Of a DNA stretch of 60,368 nucleotides, positions 8,262 to 17,954 are shown one piece after another (the stretch's first letter is position 1; each line of letters begins with the position of its first letter). A model generated the notes under the pieces. It did not search any database. It was not told the DNA's origin and worked only from the letters and a program-made list of their open reading frames with translations. Position numbers and translations under genes: made by a program. Origin of the DNA: Verrucomicrobiaceae bacterium. Lineage in GTDB: Bacteria; Verrucomicrobiota; Verrucomicrobiia; Verrucomicrobiales; Verrucomicrobiaceae. The stretch spans positions 1 through 60,368 of the forward strand of contig JAEUHM010000030.1 in the NCBI GenBank assembly GCA_016795485.1, written 5' to 3'.

Positions 8262-9554
8262 CTACTTTGGTTCAAATGACGGAGGAATGAAGTTAACTGG
8301 GCCGAACTTGGTGTCTAAATCCCATCCTGATGCTTTTTTCCAATCATCGAACCCAACGATGTCGTCCCCGGCAAAGTGAAATGCTGCGGTTTCTGCTCCA
8401 GCACTGGTGAAGTATCGATTAGCATTCACTTTGTTCCCTTTGCTGCCACCAGCATCGACATTGATGATCAGCGAGCCGTCCTTGCCCACAAACGTGTTGT
8501 CTGTCACCTCATTGTTTGAAGCATGTTGAATCCACAACTCGCCATTCCGCTCTTTTTTGTGCAGTGCGTTTTGATAGCAAAGGTTAGCGGTGAACTTGCA
8601 GTCCTGCACGCGCCCCCGACCTGCCTCGTAGCCACCGAAGACGATGCCCGCTTTGTCATTGTGGAAGATAATGTTTCGTCTCACGATGATGCCGGATGCG
8701 ATGAAGCCCTTGTTCTCCGCGCCAATCTCAAGACCTAGATCGCAGCCTGTGACAATATTGTCCTCAATGACGATGTTTTTCCCGCAGTCTACATAAATGC
8801 CGGCAGCATAGCCTCCTCCATAGGTGGAGCGGCAATTGGTCACGCGGTTATGCTTGCAAACGCCATCCCGCGCCACCGCTTCCGGATGCTTTGTCACCCA
8901 ATCTTCGCCACCGATGAAATCGATTCCGATGTTGTTGCAATCATGCACGTAGTTGTTGCTAACAACGAAGTCTTGGATGTTGCCGTTCAGGGTGAGGGCC
9001 TCGCTTTCGGCCGGGTCGCAGTTGAATATCTCATTCCCGTCGATCACTAACTTGCTCACTGGCTTGCGAGCGTTCGTTCCATAGATGGTGATGCCCATGG
9101 CATCCTTTCCGCGAATCTCATGGATTTTGTTGTTCCTGATCTCGATGTCAGTGCCAAAACCAGCCACACGGATGGCTGAGCCGTCATTGCAATCAAGGTT
9201 GTCGCGGAGTTCCAGCCCTATCACCCGAATGTGGCTTTGGTCTTCAATGTAGATGATGTTTTCGTCGTCCAGGTCCTTACCGCTAATGATGGCTCCGGGC
9301 TCTCCTTGAAGAGTGATGGGATTCTCTGGCTTGCCTGAATGGTTGAAATACAGCTTCTCCCGGTAGAACCCCGGTTTCACGTGCAGGGTGTCGCCCGGCT
9401 TGAGTTTGTCCAAACCGTCCTGAATGTTCTCCCAGGGGAACAAAGCTGAGCCGGGACCGTCATCATTGCCAGATTTCGCAACATAGTAGTCTGCTGCTGG
9501 GCAGGGTGCGAAAAAGGTCAAGAATAGGAGGCAAAAAGAGCGAAACGTGGTCAC
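8262..9554 (-). CDS. Secreted right-handed parallel beta-helix protein (possible polysaccharide lyase)
   Basis: A 430-residue protein with signal peptide MTTFRSFCLLFLTFFAPCPA. It starts 'DYYVAKSGNDDGPGS...PW.NIQDGLDKLKPGDTLHVKPGFY', the classic DUF1565/Pel9A-like opening of secreted beta-helix enzymes. Many 'I.IRNNKIH', 'VVSNNYVHDCNNIGI' and 'VIEDNIVTGCDLGLEI' coils follow, as in pectate lyases, chondroitinase B-like enzymes and mannuronan epimerases. The substrate cannot be read from sequence. A role in uronate-containing polysaccharide degradation would suit the nearby sulfatases. It converges on the upstream kinase gene. Confidence 0.82.
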   Translation of the reverse strand: MTTFRSFCLLFLTFFAPCPAADYYVAKSGNDDGPGSALFPWENIQDGLDKLKPGDTLHVKPGFYREKLYFNHSGKPENPITLQGEPGAIISGKDLDDENIIYIEDQSHIRVIGLELRDNLDCNDGSAIRVAGFGTDIEIRNNKIHEIRGKDAMGITIYGTNARKPVSKLVIDGNEIFNCDPAESEALTLNGNIQDFVVSNNYVHDCNNIGIDFIGGEDWVTKHPEAVARDGVCKHNRVTNCRSTYGGGYAAGIYVDCGKNIVIEDNIVTGCDLGLEIGAENKGFIASGIIVRRNIIFHNDKAGIVFGGYEAGRGRVQDCKFTANLCYQNALHKKERNGELWIQHASNNEVTDNTFVGKDGSLIINVDAGGSKGNKVNANRYFTSAGAETAAFHFAGDDIVGFDDWKKASGWDLDTKFGPVNFIPPSFEPK

Positions 9555-9727
9555 GGGAAGGGGTGGTTGGAGTCGATACTAACGATGCGATTGGCCGAAA
9601 CAAAGCCAATTTCCGTAACCAGTCTGGACCACTTGCCAAAATAAACTCGGGAATGCGGCAGCCGTGGTCTGCGTCTCATGTCCAACAAGCCTCGACAACC
9701 CCCTTAAGCTAGGTTAACTAGCCGCCC
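9555..9727. promoter_or_regulatory. Divergent intergenic region
   Basis: This 173-bp gap separates the starts of the beta-helix gene (minus) and the ATPase operon (plus), so both promoters should lie here. I see a 6-bp inverted repeat (ATTGGC...GCCAAT, about 9588-9610) and an AT-rich stretch just before 9728, but no convincing sigma-70 consensus. Confidence 0.35.
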
Positions 9728-10459
9728 ATGTTTTCCCGTTTCCAGATCCTAGCCACCCTGATGGCACTGACCATTGCGACTGGTGCATCTGCCCAGTGGA
9801 TGGTTTACGATGTTCGCATTCAGCCTGACGAAGAAGCGAGCGTCAACTTTAACGCGTATACGGGCATTTATTTGATCGCACCGATCGAGGGTGGTGCAGC
9901 CACGATGGTGTTTGCGACAGAGAACGTGGGGCGTCTTTATGCGGTTTCACGCGATGCTGGACGTTATTTTGTTGCAGCCAATGCGGAGAAGCGCCGCGGC
10001 GTCTTCAGCTCAATCGTCATCGATGGCACCGTCCACGCAATGTATCAGGCCAGTGGTGCACTCAACAGCACCGTATCATATTTCGTCAATGGCCAACGCC
10101 GGGCTACGTTAGTGCCCCTCACGATGGCGGGAACATTTATCGCCTCCGACAGTGAAACGGGCGTGGTAGTGCCTGAGTCTGCAGATATCGGCGTGGTTGG
10201 CCATGCGGCTCTAAAAGCTAGCTTGCGTGGTGACCTCACCCGGATTTTGATGGACCAGCGTGATCAGTCTCAGCAGAACGCTACAAAAGTCATCTCCGAC
10301 TTGCTAGAGAAGTACGGCTACCGCCCCGATACGGAGCCACTAGCGCCGCAAGAGCCTGCTGAGCCAACTCCTGTCCCGCCAACTGAGACTCCTGCAAACC
10401 AAGACGGAACACTTTTTCCTCCAGGGAGCAAAGAGGAGATGGAGCGTTCCTTGCGCTGA
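9728..10459 (+). CDS. Exported protein of unknown function, first gene of an ATPase operon
   Basis: A 243-residue protein with signal peptide MFSRFQILATLMALTIATGASA. I do not recognise the mature domain. It reads as a beta-rich region ending near residue 190, followed by a proline-, glutamate- and threonine-rich tail. It is 12 bp upstream of the PilB/GspE-type ATPase, so the two are probably co-transcribed. Its role could be as a periplasmic partner of a pilus- or secretion-like machine, but that rests only on position. Confidence 0.7.
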   Translation: MFSRFQILATLMALTIATGASAQWMVYDVRIQPDEEASVNFNAYTGIYLIAPIEGGAATMVFATENVGRLYAVSRDAGRYFVAANAEKRRGVFSSIVIDGTVHAMYQASGALNSTVSYFVNGQRRATLVPLTMAGTFIASDSETGVVVPESADIGVVGHAALKASLRGDLTRILMDQRDQSQQNATKVISDLLEKYGYRPDTEPLAPQEPAEPTPVPPTETPANQDGTLFPPGSKEEMERSLR

Positions 10460-10471
10460 GTTTTTTGCATC

Positions 10472-12205
10472 ATGCGACTTAACGCCAGACAGATTGTCGC
10501 CCAATCACTTGATGCCGCAGGCGGTGCCGGGTTGACGTTGCCCACGGTGACGATCTCGTCATCTGTCGTTCACTCGCTCCTGGATACAGGGCGATTGGAT
10601 GAAGAGGCTTTTTTGTCTAACTTAGCTGCTGGTCTCAGGCTTCCCTGGGTCTCCCAGCCTGCTCCCGACTCGGCAGATGCTCCCGAACTCAAGCGAATCC
10701 TTCCCGCCAGAGTCGCCCTGCGTCATAGGCTGCTGCCGTTGCAGTTTGTGCAGGCACACACTGAGCAGTCTGAAGGTGCAGTGGCCGGTCCTATCAAGAT
10801 TTCCATTGCTACCTGTGATCCATTTGACCTTGTGGCACGTCAAGCAGTGGCGCGTGAAGTGGATGCTTCCGTCCGCTGGTGTATGGCACCTCGGAAGAGG
10901 CTACTTACGGCGCTCCGAGACTTTTACGGAGTGGGTGCGGATGTGTTTGACGAAATCCTGAAGGGTCGGGAGATCGACGATGCCGACCTAGACGGGCGCG
11001 ATGAGGCAAACGTTCTCGACGCTGACGATGAAGAGGCCACGGTGGTAAAGTTTGTGAACCAAATCATCCGTGAGGCGCTTGAGCAACACGCCACCGATAT
11101 CCACGTGGAGCCCATGGAGGACACGTTGCGCCTACGTTACAGGATCGACGGGCGCTTGCGTGAACTTCCCGTGCCGGAGAACATCAAGGCACTGCAACAG
11201 AGCGTGCTAGCGCGTCTCAAGGTGATGGCCAAGCTCGATATCGCGGAACGCCGTCTCCCTCAAGATGGACGCATCAACTTGCAGATTGGGAACCAGTTCA
11301 TCGACGTGCGTGTCGCTACCATTCCCTCAGTGGAAGGTGAGTCTATCTCCCTCCGGCTGCTGGGTCAGGAAAAGTTCACATTGGACCGACTGCGGCTAGA
11401 GACTGACCTCAGAAGAGAAGTGGAGATGCTTCTGAAGAAGCCGAACGGCATTATCTTGATCACTGGCCCAACTGGATCAGGTAAATCGACGTCTCTCTAC
11501 ACCTTCCTGTCTCAACTCAACACCGAGCACCGCCGGATCGTTACGATTGAAGACCCGGTAGAACACAAGCTCCCAGGTGTGGTGCAGATTGCCGTTAAAC
11601 CCGAGATCAATCTCACCTTTGCAGCAGGTCTGCGTTCCATTCTTCGTGGCGACCCTAACGTCGTCATGATCGGTGAGATGCGCGATGTGGAGACGTGTGA
11701 AATCGCCATTCGGGCAGCTCTCACCGGCCACTTGGTTTTCAGCACACTGCACACCAATGACGCACTGGGCGGCATCACCCGTCTTATCGACATGGGAATC
11801 GAGCCGTTCCTCGTTGCTTCTTCTGTTCGAGCCTTCTTTGCACAGCGCCTCGTGCGCGTTCTCTGCCAAGACTGCCGAGAAGTAGAAACAAATGCTGAAG
11901 ACCGGCTGAGAGACCTCAAGTATACCGGAACGCTGACGACAACCGTTTACCGCGCCAAGGAAGGCGGGTGTGAGTCGTGTCGTCACACTGGTTACCGAGG
12001 CCGGATGTCGATCTATGAACTGATCCGCATCACACCTACCTTAGCTGACCTCATTAGTCACCGGGCAACCCATCAACAACTGCTAGCTCAAGCCGCAAAG
12101 GATGGATATCGGCCGATGCGCGAATACGGGATTCGTAAGATACTCGCGGGTTTGACGAGTATCGAAGAAGTCATTTCGGTGACGGTTGCCGATACGGAAG
12201 CGTAG
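10472..12205 (+). CDS. Type II secretion / type IV pilus assembly ATPase (GspE/PilB family)
   Basis: A 577-residue protein, normal length for the family. An N-terminal GspE-N-like region is followed by the ATPase core, with a Walker A motif GPTGSGKST at about 332-340. Conserved downstream boxes include 'RRIVTIEDPVE' (Asp box), 'LRSILRGDPNVVMIGEMRD' (Walker B) and 'TGHLVFSTLHTND' (His box). A tetracysteine zinc site is intact: CQDC near 465 and CESC near 500. It powers assembly of pilins or pseudopilins at the inner membrane. No inner-membrane platform (GspF/PilC) or secretin is adjacent, so these must be elsewhere. It lies between an exported protein and a membrane-anchored coiled-coil protein. 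Confidence 0.95.
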   Translation: MRLNARQIVAQSLDAAGGAGLTLPTVTISSSVVHSLLDTGRLDEEAFLSNLAAGLRLPWVSQPAPDSADAPELKRILPARVALRHRLLPLQFVQAHTEQSEGAVAGPIKISIATCDPFDLVARQAVAREVDASVRWCMAPRKRLLTALRDFYGVGADVFDEILKGREIDDADLDGRDEANVLDADDEEATVVKFVNQIIREALEQHATDIHVEPMEDTLRLRYRIDGRLRELPVPENIKALQQSVLARLKVMAKLDIAERRLPQDGRINLQIGNQFIDVRVATIPSVEGESISLRLLGQEKFTLDRLRLETDLRREVEMLLKKPNGIILITGPTGSGKSTSLYTFLSQLNTEHRRIVTIEDPVEHKLPGVVQIAVKPEINLTFAAGLRSILRGDPNVVMIGEMRDVETCEIAIRAALTGHLVFSTLHTNDALGGITRLIDMGIEPFLVASSVRAFFAQRLVRVLCQDCREVETNAEDRLRDLKYTGTLTTTVYRAKEGGCESCRHTGYRGRMSIYELIRITPTLADLISHRATHQQLLAQAAKDGYRPMREYGIRKILAGLTSIEEVISVTVADTEA

Positions 12206-12215
12206 TCAGTTGCAG

Positions 12216-13655
12216 ATGTCACCCAGAGGACTGTTTCTTGTTCTATTGCTCGTTGGCGCTGCTGCTGCGGCACTCATCTGGATAAAGCAGGCATCTACGG
12301 TACCGATACCTGTGCCGAGCAACCAACTGGAAACCTCTCTTTTCCCGCCGACCCCTCAGGTCACGAGTGATCGGGCAGAAGTAGAAAGGCTGGAGCAAAC
12401 TGTAGCGCATCTGGAAGATCAGATAAAAGCGCTAACACAAGAAAACGCTCAACTCTTACAAAAGCTCGGCTCCATAGGCATGAAGAATCAGCCTCAACCG
12501 CTCCCTGAGAAATCTGCTGTGCCACCAAAGAGAGCTCCAGATGATTATGTAGCTCTTGGGCTGGCTATCGCCAAGTTACGCGATCTGGAGCCTACACCGC
12601 GTCCAGTCGTAGCCGCGTCTGAAGAGGAGGCGCGAGCAGCAGCCCAGCGCTGGCTTCAAAAACTGCACGGTGCTGATTTTGGTAAACGTGAAGGTGTTGC
12701 GCTTCATGCCTTGGGACTCATTCCAGAAGCCGTGGATACCCTGGAACCTCGGGCTCTACTCCTGGCACGGCAGATCTCCGGCTGGTATGACGAAAAATCA
12801 GGCACACAACTCGTTATCCCACCACACAACGAGCCTGGAGGCACCCAGATCACGACCGAACCGGCTCTTGCGATTGCCTACGGCACCCTACTTTCGCGAT
12901 TTGGTGACCAACTCTTTGGTGAATCATTCTCCACCCTCACCAGTGACGAAAGACAGGCTCGACTTGCTCTCTTGGGAGGGGATGCGGCCCTCATTCGTTT
13001 CCTCTATGGAATCACGACTCCATCCGCGATTGATCCGAAGGCCCTACCGCCCGATGATCCAGATCATCCATTGAACCAGATCCCGTCTCCCGACTTCATT
13101 CGCCAACGCGATCTCTTTTCCCTCACTTACGGCTTTGAGTTTGCACAAACGTTACACTCCGCGAACGCTTGGCCTGGGTTAACGCAAGCTTACGCTCGCC
13201 CTCCACTCACCACGGCCGAGATTTTCGACAGTGAACGTTATCTCAATGAGACCAACACAGCGGTGCCGGCTTCAAAAGTAGAAGCCCTCGCCATGCCGGA
13301 TGACTTGTGGGATGACCGTCTGGGCCAGTTTGCGCTATTCTATTATCTCAAGAGATACATGGAGCCCGAAGCAGCCCACGAGGCAGCATCGCTTTGGCGT
13401 GGAGATCGGCTGATTGTGATCAAAGGCGAATCAAGAGCCAGTGCGCTATGGAAGATTCATGCTGGCAGTGCCGACGGTGCAAAGAAACTTCACAACGCAG
13501 TCCATACCGCCATCCTAAACCACTACGGACTGCCTGAAAGCACCCAACTGCCTCACAACGGCGAGCGGAGTTTACAAATCTCAGTCGAGGGAGAGATGGT
13601 TACGCTTGTCGATGCAGAGTCCCAAGCGGCTGCTCAATCACTTTGGCAGCGCTGA
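12216..13655 (+). CDS. Membrane-anchored coiled-coil protein of unknown function
   Basis: A 479-residue protein. The ATG at 12216 is chosen over an upstream TTG because it gives a clean N-terminal membrane anchor (LFLVLLLVGAAAAALIWI) 10 bp after the ATPase stop. A heptad region at about 60-95 (VERLEQTVAHLEDQIKALTQ) predicts a coiled coil. The large C-terminal domain (about 120-479) is unrecognised and has no obvious catalytic motif. Single-anchor coiled-coil proteins next to a PilB-type ATPase can serve as assembly or alignment subunits, but that is inference from operon position. Confidence 0.72.
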   Translation: MSPRGLFLVLLLVGAAAAALIWIKQASTVPIPVPSNQLETSLFPPTPQVTSDRAEVERLEQTVAHLEDQIKALTQENAQLLQKLGSIGMKNQPQPLPEKSAVPPKRAPDDYVALGLAIAKLRDLEPTPRPVVAASEEEARAAAQRWLQKLHGADFGKREGVALHALGLIPEAVDTLEPRALLLARQISGWYDEKSGTQLVIPPHNEPGGTQITTEPALAIAYGTLLSRFGDQLFGESFSTLTSDERQARLALLGGDAALIRFLYGITTPSAIDPKALPPDDPDHPLNQIPSPDFIRQRDLFSLTYGFEFAQTLHSANAWPGLTQAYARPPLTTAEIFDSERYLNETNTAVPASKVEALAMPDDLWDDRLGQFALFYYLKRYMEPEAAHEAASLWRGDRLIVIKGESRASALWKIHAGSADGAKKLHNAVHTAILNHYGLPESTQLPHNGERSLQISVEGEMVTLVDAESQAAAQSLWQR

Positions 13656-13680
13656 AGGCGCGATTTGCGGACATGCATTT

Positions 13681-13699
13681 CTGAAGTTCGATACTTCAG
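13681..13699 (+). terminator. Possible hairpin downstream of the ATPase operon
   Basis: CTGAAGT and ACTTCAG form a 7-bp perfect stem with a 5-nt loop, 25 bp after the stop of the preceding gene. There is no following T run, so it is a weak terminator candidate, or simply an RNA 3' hairpin. Confidence 0.3.
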
Positions 13700-13859
13700 C
13701 TACGCTGCAAAAAACGAATCAGTAGTTTGCACATGACCACGCGTCCTTGAGATGGGGAATGAGCATCTGCCCGGCTAACTCATGAGTTTAACGTTGTGCG
13801 TGGTCTAAGCCTCTGTGGGCAAATCCGAAAGCAATGTCCACCCAGAACGTTCACAACGG

Positions 13860-15182
13860 ATGTCCTCATCTTCCAGCATTTTCCTGTCAACATTGCTGAT
13901 GGTAGCCTCGACGGTGCTCGCAGCCGAGAAACCGAACGTGGTCTTGATCATGGCGGACGATTTTGGCTACGAGTGCGTCTCATCCAACGGCAGTCAATCG
14001 TGCAAAACACCTCATCTCGATCAACTCGCAGCGACTGGTGCCCGATTTGAACAGTGTCATGTTCAGCCCCTTTGCACTCCCACACGAGTGCAGTTGATGA
14101 CAGGCAAGTATAACATCCGGAACTACCTCAACTTCGGCACACTTTTGCGCACAGAGACAACGTTTGGTACGCTTATGCGGTCAGCAGGGTATGCAACCGG
14201 CATCTGCGGCAAATGGCAACTGGGAAGTGAGGTTGATGCGCCACAACATTTCGGCTTTTCCGAGGCACTGCTGTGGCAGCATACACGGCGTCCGCCACGC
14301 TATGCCAATCCTGGCCTAGAGCTTAACGGAAAGGAGCAAGATTACCACAATGGAGAGTATGGACCGGGCTTGGTGAATCAGTTCGCGCTGGATTTCATCG
14401 CTCAACACAAGCACGAGCCTTTTTTCCTCTATTACCCCATGATCTTAACCCACAACCCGTTTCAGCCGACTCCAGATAGTCCCGACTGGGACCCCAAAAC
14501 CGTGGGTGAGAAAGCGCTGGATCACCCGAAACACTTCCCAGAAATGACTGCTTACATGGATAAGCTCATTGGCCAGTTGGTAGCCAAGCTGAAAGATCTC
14601 AAGTTATTTGAGAACACGCTTTTGATCTTTGTTGGCGACAATGGGACGGGGAAGGGCATCACCAACAATTTGAATGGACGCGCATACGAAGGTGGCAAAG
14701 GAACAACGACAAGCCACGGCACACGCGTACCGCTTATTGTAAGTTGGCCTAGAGTCATCAAATCCCCGATCGTGTGCAGCGACCTCATCTCAAGCACAGA
14801 TTTCCTACCAACCATTTTGGCTGCAGGTGCAGTGGATGCTCCCAGCAGCATTGATGGCATCAGTTTTCTGCCACAATTGAAGGGTGAGAAAGGAACACCT
14901 CGCGAATGGCTCTACCATTGGTACTCGCCTCGGCAAAATAATGACAAAAAAGTCCGTGAGTGGGCCTTCAATGCCCGTTACAAGCTGTATCGCACTGGTG
15001 AGTTCTACGACTGGCAGACTGATGAACTCGAAAAGAAGCAAATGGTGGAACTGACGGATGAAGCCGCGATTGGCAAAAAGAAGTTAGAAGCAGCCTTAGC
15101 TCTGTTTGACAATGCTAGGCCCAAAGAGCTTGATCAGGCGCTAGAAGGACAGGGCAAAAACAAACGGAAGCGCAAGAAATGA
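13860..15182 (+). CDS. Secreted arylsulfatase-family enzyme
   Basis: A 440-residue protein. The ATG at 13860 gives signal peptide MSSSSSIFLSTLLMVASTVLA; an in-frame GTG at 13815 adds a hydrophilic leader and is less likely. The core is canonical: 'VVLIMADDFGYE' with both metal Asp residues, CTPTR as the formylglycine signature, 'ICGKWQLG' with the catalytic Lys, and 'FVGDNG' for the second metal site. The tail is very Lys-rich (GKNKRKRKK). It hydrolyses sulfate esters, substrate unknown. The stop overlaps the ATG of a NanM-like kelch protein (ATGA), so the two are translationally coupled, and a lactate-permease family gene follows. Confidence 0.9.
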   Translation: MSSSSSIFLSTLLMVASTVLAAEKPNVVLIMADDFGYECVSSNGSQSCKTPHLDQLAATGARFEQCHVQPLCTPTRVQLMTGKYNIRNYLNFGTLLRTETTFGTLMRSAGYATGICGKWQLGSEVDAPQHFGFSEALLWQHTRRPPRYANPGLELNGKEQDYHNGEYGPGLVNQFALDFIAQHKHEPFFLYYPMILTHNPFQPTPDSPDWDPKTVGEKALDHPKHFPEMTAYMDKLIGQLVAKLKDLKLFENTLLIFVGDNGTGKGITNNLNGRAYEGGKGTTTSHGTRVPLIVSWPRVIKSPIVCSDLISSTDFLPTILAAGAVDAPSSIDGISFLPQLKGEKGTPREWLYHWYSPRQNNDKKVREWAFNARYKLYRTGEFYDWQTDELEKKQMVELTDEAAIGKKKLEAALALFDNARPKELDQALEGQGKNKRKRKK

Positions 15183-16189
15183 TCCGCAAATACCCACTGC
15201 TGGCCTTGTGTGCCATCCAATTGTCGATCGTGGCTGGTGAACTCCAGTGGCGAACACTTCCCGGCCTTCCCGACTCAATTGGGTTCGCCGGTTCATTCGC
15301 AGGCGATTTAAACGGCAAGCTACTCGTGGCAGGCGGTGCCAATTTCCCCGAACGCAAGCCATGGGAAGGCGGCACTAAGGTGTGGTACGACACGATTCAT
15401 CTTTTTGATGGGGAGCAGTGGATAAAGCGTGGCAAACTTCCGCAGAAGCTTGGCTATGGGACGTGTTACACAACCGGAAACGGCATTGTCATTGCGGGAG
15501 GCAGTCACGCCAACGGCCACTCCGACGAGGTCTATCTACTGAACGCTGACTTGAGTGTCGTATCTCTACCCAAACTACCAAAACCTTGTGCCAACTCCTG
15601 TGGAACCATGATTGGACGTGCGCTTTTCATTGCCGGTGGCATTGAAGAACCTAACTCCACTGAAGCCTTGCATTCATTTTGGAAACTTGATCTGGAGCGC
15701 CTGGACACAGGGTGGCAGTCCCTCCCGCCGTGGCCTGGAAAGGGTCGTATGCTGGCCACCGCAGCCAGACTTAACAATGAGTTTTATTTGATTGGTGGTG
15801 CCGCGCTGAAGAGTGGGCCTGACGGCAAGCCGGAGCGAGTCTGGTTAAACGATGCCTTCGCGTTTTCATCAGATTCAGGCTGGAGAGAGCTTCCAAAGCT
15901 GCACTCTCCTAGCGTGGCAGCACCGTCTCCCGCGCCTGTTTTACATGGCCACGTGTATCTGCTTGGCGGCGACGATGGAACTCAACTCAAGGCGTCCCCT
16001 AATGACCACAAAGGTTTCCCAACAACGATCTGGAAACTGTCGCCAGACGGCTGGACTGAAGCTGGAGCGATCCCTACGGCCTTGGTCACGACCTCGTCCA
16101 CGTTGTGGAGAGGTCAGTGGGTCATTCCTGGCGGTGAAGTGCGTCCGGGAGTGAGATCGACGGAAGTGCTGGCTCTGGAGGAGCGTTGA
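15179..16189 (+). CDS. Secreted kelch-propeller protein, NanM/mutarotase-like
   Basis: A 336-residue protein with signal peptide MIRKYPLLALCAIQLSIVAG. Kelch blades show as repeated 'GKLLVAGGANF', 'NGIVIAGGSH', 'RALFIAGGIEE', 'NEFYLIGGAAL', 'HVYLLGGDDG' and 'GQWVIPGGE'. The opening 'LPGLPDSIGFAGSFAG...LLVAGGANFPE..PWEGG.KVWYD' matches the N-acetylneuraminate epimerase / cyclically permuted mutarotase family. Such enzymes speed sugar anomer conversion in the periplasm, in NanM for sialic acid. The start overlaps the sulfatase stop by 4 bp. The exact sugar is not known, and the family assignment is by pattern only. Confidence 0.83.
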   Translation: MIRKYPLLALCAIQLSIVAGELQWRTLPGLPDSIGFAGSFAGDLNGKLLVAGGANFPERKPWEGGTKVWYDTIHLFDGEQWIKRGKLPQKLGYGTCYTTGNGIVIAGGSHANGHSDEVYLLNADLSVVSLPKLPKPCANSCGTMIGRALFIAGGIEEPNSTEALHSFWKLDLERLDTGWQSLPPWPGKGRMLATAARLNNEFYLIGGAALKSGPDGKPERVWLNDAFAFSSDSGWRELPKLHSPSVAAPSPAPVLHGHVYLLGGDDGTQLKASPNDHKGFPTTIWKLSPDGWTEAGAIPTALVTTSSTLWRGQWVIPGGEVRPGVRSTEVLALEER

Positions 16190-16199
16190 AATCGCTCAG

Positions 16200-17774
16200 A
16201 TGACTTCACTCTGGCTACAACAATACGATCCGCTACACTCGCAGGTTCTTTCTACTGCCGTAGCGGCTCTTCCCGTTGTAGCTCTGATGAGCCTTATCGC
16301 CTGGGGAAAGACCAGTGTACATCGCTCGGCCACGGCGGCCCTAGTTCTTGCCACGGGTATTGCAGTTTTCGTTTTTGGCATGCCAGTCAGTGCGGCGGGC
16401 ATGGCAGCCGTCAATGGAGCACTCTATGGCCTTCTGCCGATCGGGTGGATGGTGATTAATATCATCTTCCTCCATCGCATGACGGTGGAGAAAGGCTGGT
16501 TTGATATTTTGAAGACGCAACTCGCAGCCGTTGCACCAGATCCACGAGTTCAAGTGGTGCTTATCGCGTTCTGTTTCGGCGCTTTTTTTGAAGGCACGGC
16601 AGGTTTTGGGTCGCCTGTAGCGGTAACATCCGCCTTGTTAATGCAACTTGGCTTCAGGCCGCTCCAAGCATGTGGGCTTTCATTGATTGCCAACACCGCA
16701 CCGGTGGCTTTTGGCGGTATGGGCACCCCATTGATCGCGCTCAATGCTGTAACCGGGATTGATCTAATGGACCTCTCGCGTATCGCAGGCACTCAACTGC
16801 CTCTCTTCTCGCTGATCATACCGTTTTGGGTCGTGGGTGCGTATTCCGGTTGGCAGGGTATCCGCGGAGTCTGGCCCGTGGCACTCACTGCGGGACTGTC
16901 GTTTGCCATTCCGCAATTTTTGGTCTCCCGATTTCACGGTCCCTGGCTAGTGGATGTGATCGCCTCACTTTGCTCCATGGCAGCCGTTGTTGTGCTATTG
17001 CGCTACTGGCGGCCTGCGGGTTCTGAAGCCTCACCGAGGACTGACTTCACCCTACGATGCTGGGTCCCCTGGCTGATCCTGTGCGTGGTAGTTTTCGTTT
17101 GGGGCGTGACCAAAACTCGGCTGGACACAGTCTGGACCAGTGAGTGGAAGATCCCATTCCTCCATGAGGCGGTGCAGCGCACTGCTCCCATCGCCCCTGT
17201 GGGAGCAACTGCTGAATCGGCGGTGCTTAAGCTTAACCTGATCTCCACAACTGGCACAGGCATCTTCCTGGCAGCCATACTGGCAGGCTTCTTCATGGGT
17301 TTTTCTCCCGTGCAGATGGCAAAGTTGTATCTGCAAAACATCGTTCGCCTGCGTGTTTCGCTGGTGACGATCAGTGCGATGCTTGCCCTGGGTTATGTGA
17401 CCAAGTTCTCTGGGATGGATGCTACCCTCGGCCTAGCGCTCGCTGGAACCGGCTGGTATTACCCATTTTTTGGGGCTCTTCTTGGTTGGCTAGGGGTAGC
17501 ATTGACTGGAAGCGATACGGCGAGCAACGTCCTATTTGGGTCACTGCAAACCATTACAGCCAAGCAAGTCGGAGTAGACCCCGCGCTGATGGCTGCTGCC
17601 AACAGCACGGGTGGGGTGATGGGCAAAATGATTGATGCTCAGAGCATCGTAGTCGCCAGTGCTGCAACGCAATGGCAAGGCCACGAAGGAAGCATTCTTC
17701 GATTTGTTTTTTGGCATAGTATCATCCTGGCGTGCTTAGTTGGCCTGTTTGTGATGATGCAAGCTTACCTCTGA
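16200..17774 (+). CDS. L-lactate permease family transporter (LctP/LldP)
   Basis: A 524-residue polytopic inner-membrane protein of the usual family length. It has about 12-14 hydrophobic segments and the family signatures 'AFCFGAFFEGTAGFGSPVAV', 'GFRPLQACGLSLIANTAPVAFGGMGTP' and 'LTGSDTASNVLFG'. Characterised members import lactate or glycolate with protons. Here it sits 10 bp after a kelch mutarotase coupled to a sulfatase, so it may carry a small acid product of polysaccharide breakdown rather than serve general lactate use. That substrate shift is inference. Confidence 0.9.
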   Translation: MTSLWLQQYDPLHSQVLSTAVAALPVVALMSLIAWGKTSVHRSATAALVLATGIAVFVFGMPVSAAGMAAVNGALYGLLPIGWMVINIIFLHRMTVEKGWFDILKTQLAAVAPDPRVQVVLIAFCFGAFFEGTAGFGSPVAVTSALLMQLGFRPLQACGLSLIANTAPVAFGGMGTPLIALNAVTGIDLMDLSRIAGTQLPLFSLIIPFWVVGAYSGWQGIRGVWPVALTAGLSFAIPQFLVSRFHGPWLVDVIASLCSMAAVVVLLRYWRPAGSEASPRTDFTLRCWVPWLILCVVVFVWGVTKTRLDTVWTSEWKIPFLHEAVQRTAPIAPVGATAESAVLKLNLISTTGTGIFLAAILAGFFMGFSPVQMAKLYLQNIVRLRVSLVTISAMLALGYVTKFSGMDATLGLALAGTGWYYPFFGALLGWLGVALTGSDTASNVLFGSLQTITAKQVGVDPALMAAANSTGGVMGKMIDAQSIVVASAATQWQGHEGSILRFVFWHSIILACLVGLFVMMQAYL

Positions 17775-17954
17775 AGCGGTCCCTGCTGACATTGAGCGTT
17801 AAACAGACCAATTGGTAGCCAATCGGAGCTACAAGCCCGAAAATACGCGGCTTTCGCGGGTATCTTTCGCCTCTTTTCAATTAAAAAGTTTATCGCAAAT
17901 AGATCAATAAACACTTCGCATTCCTGACCTGGCTGTGCTATATACCACACCTCT

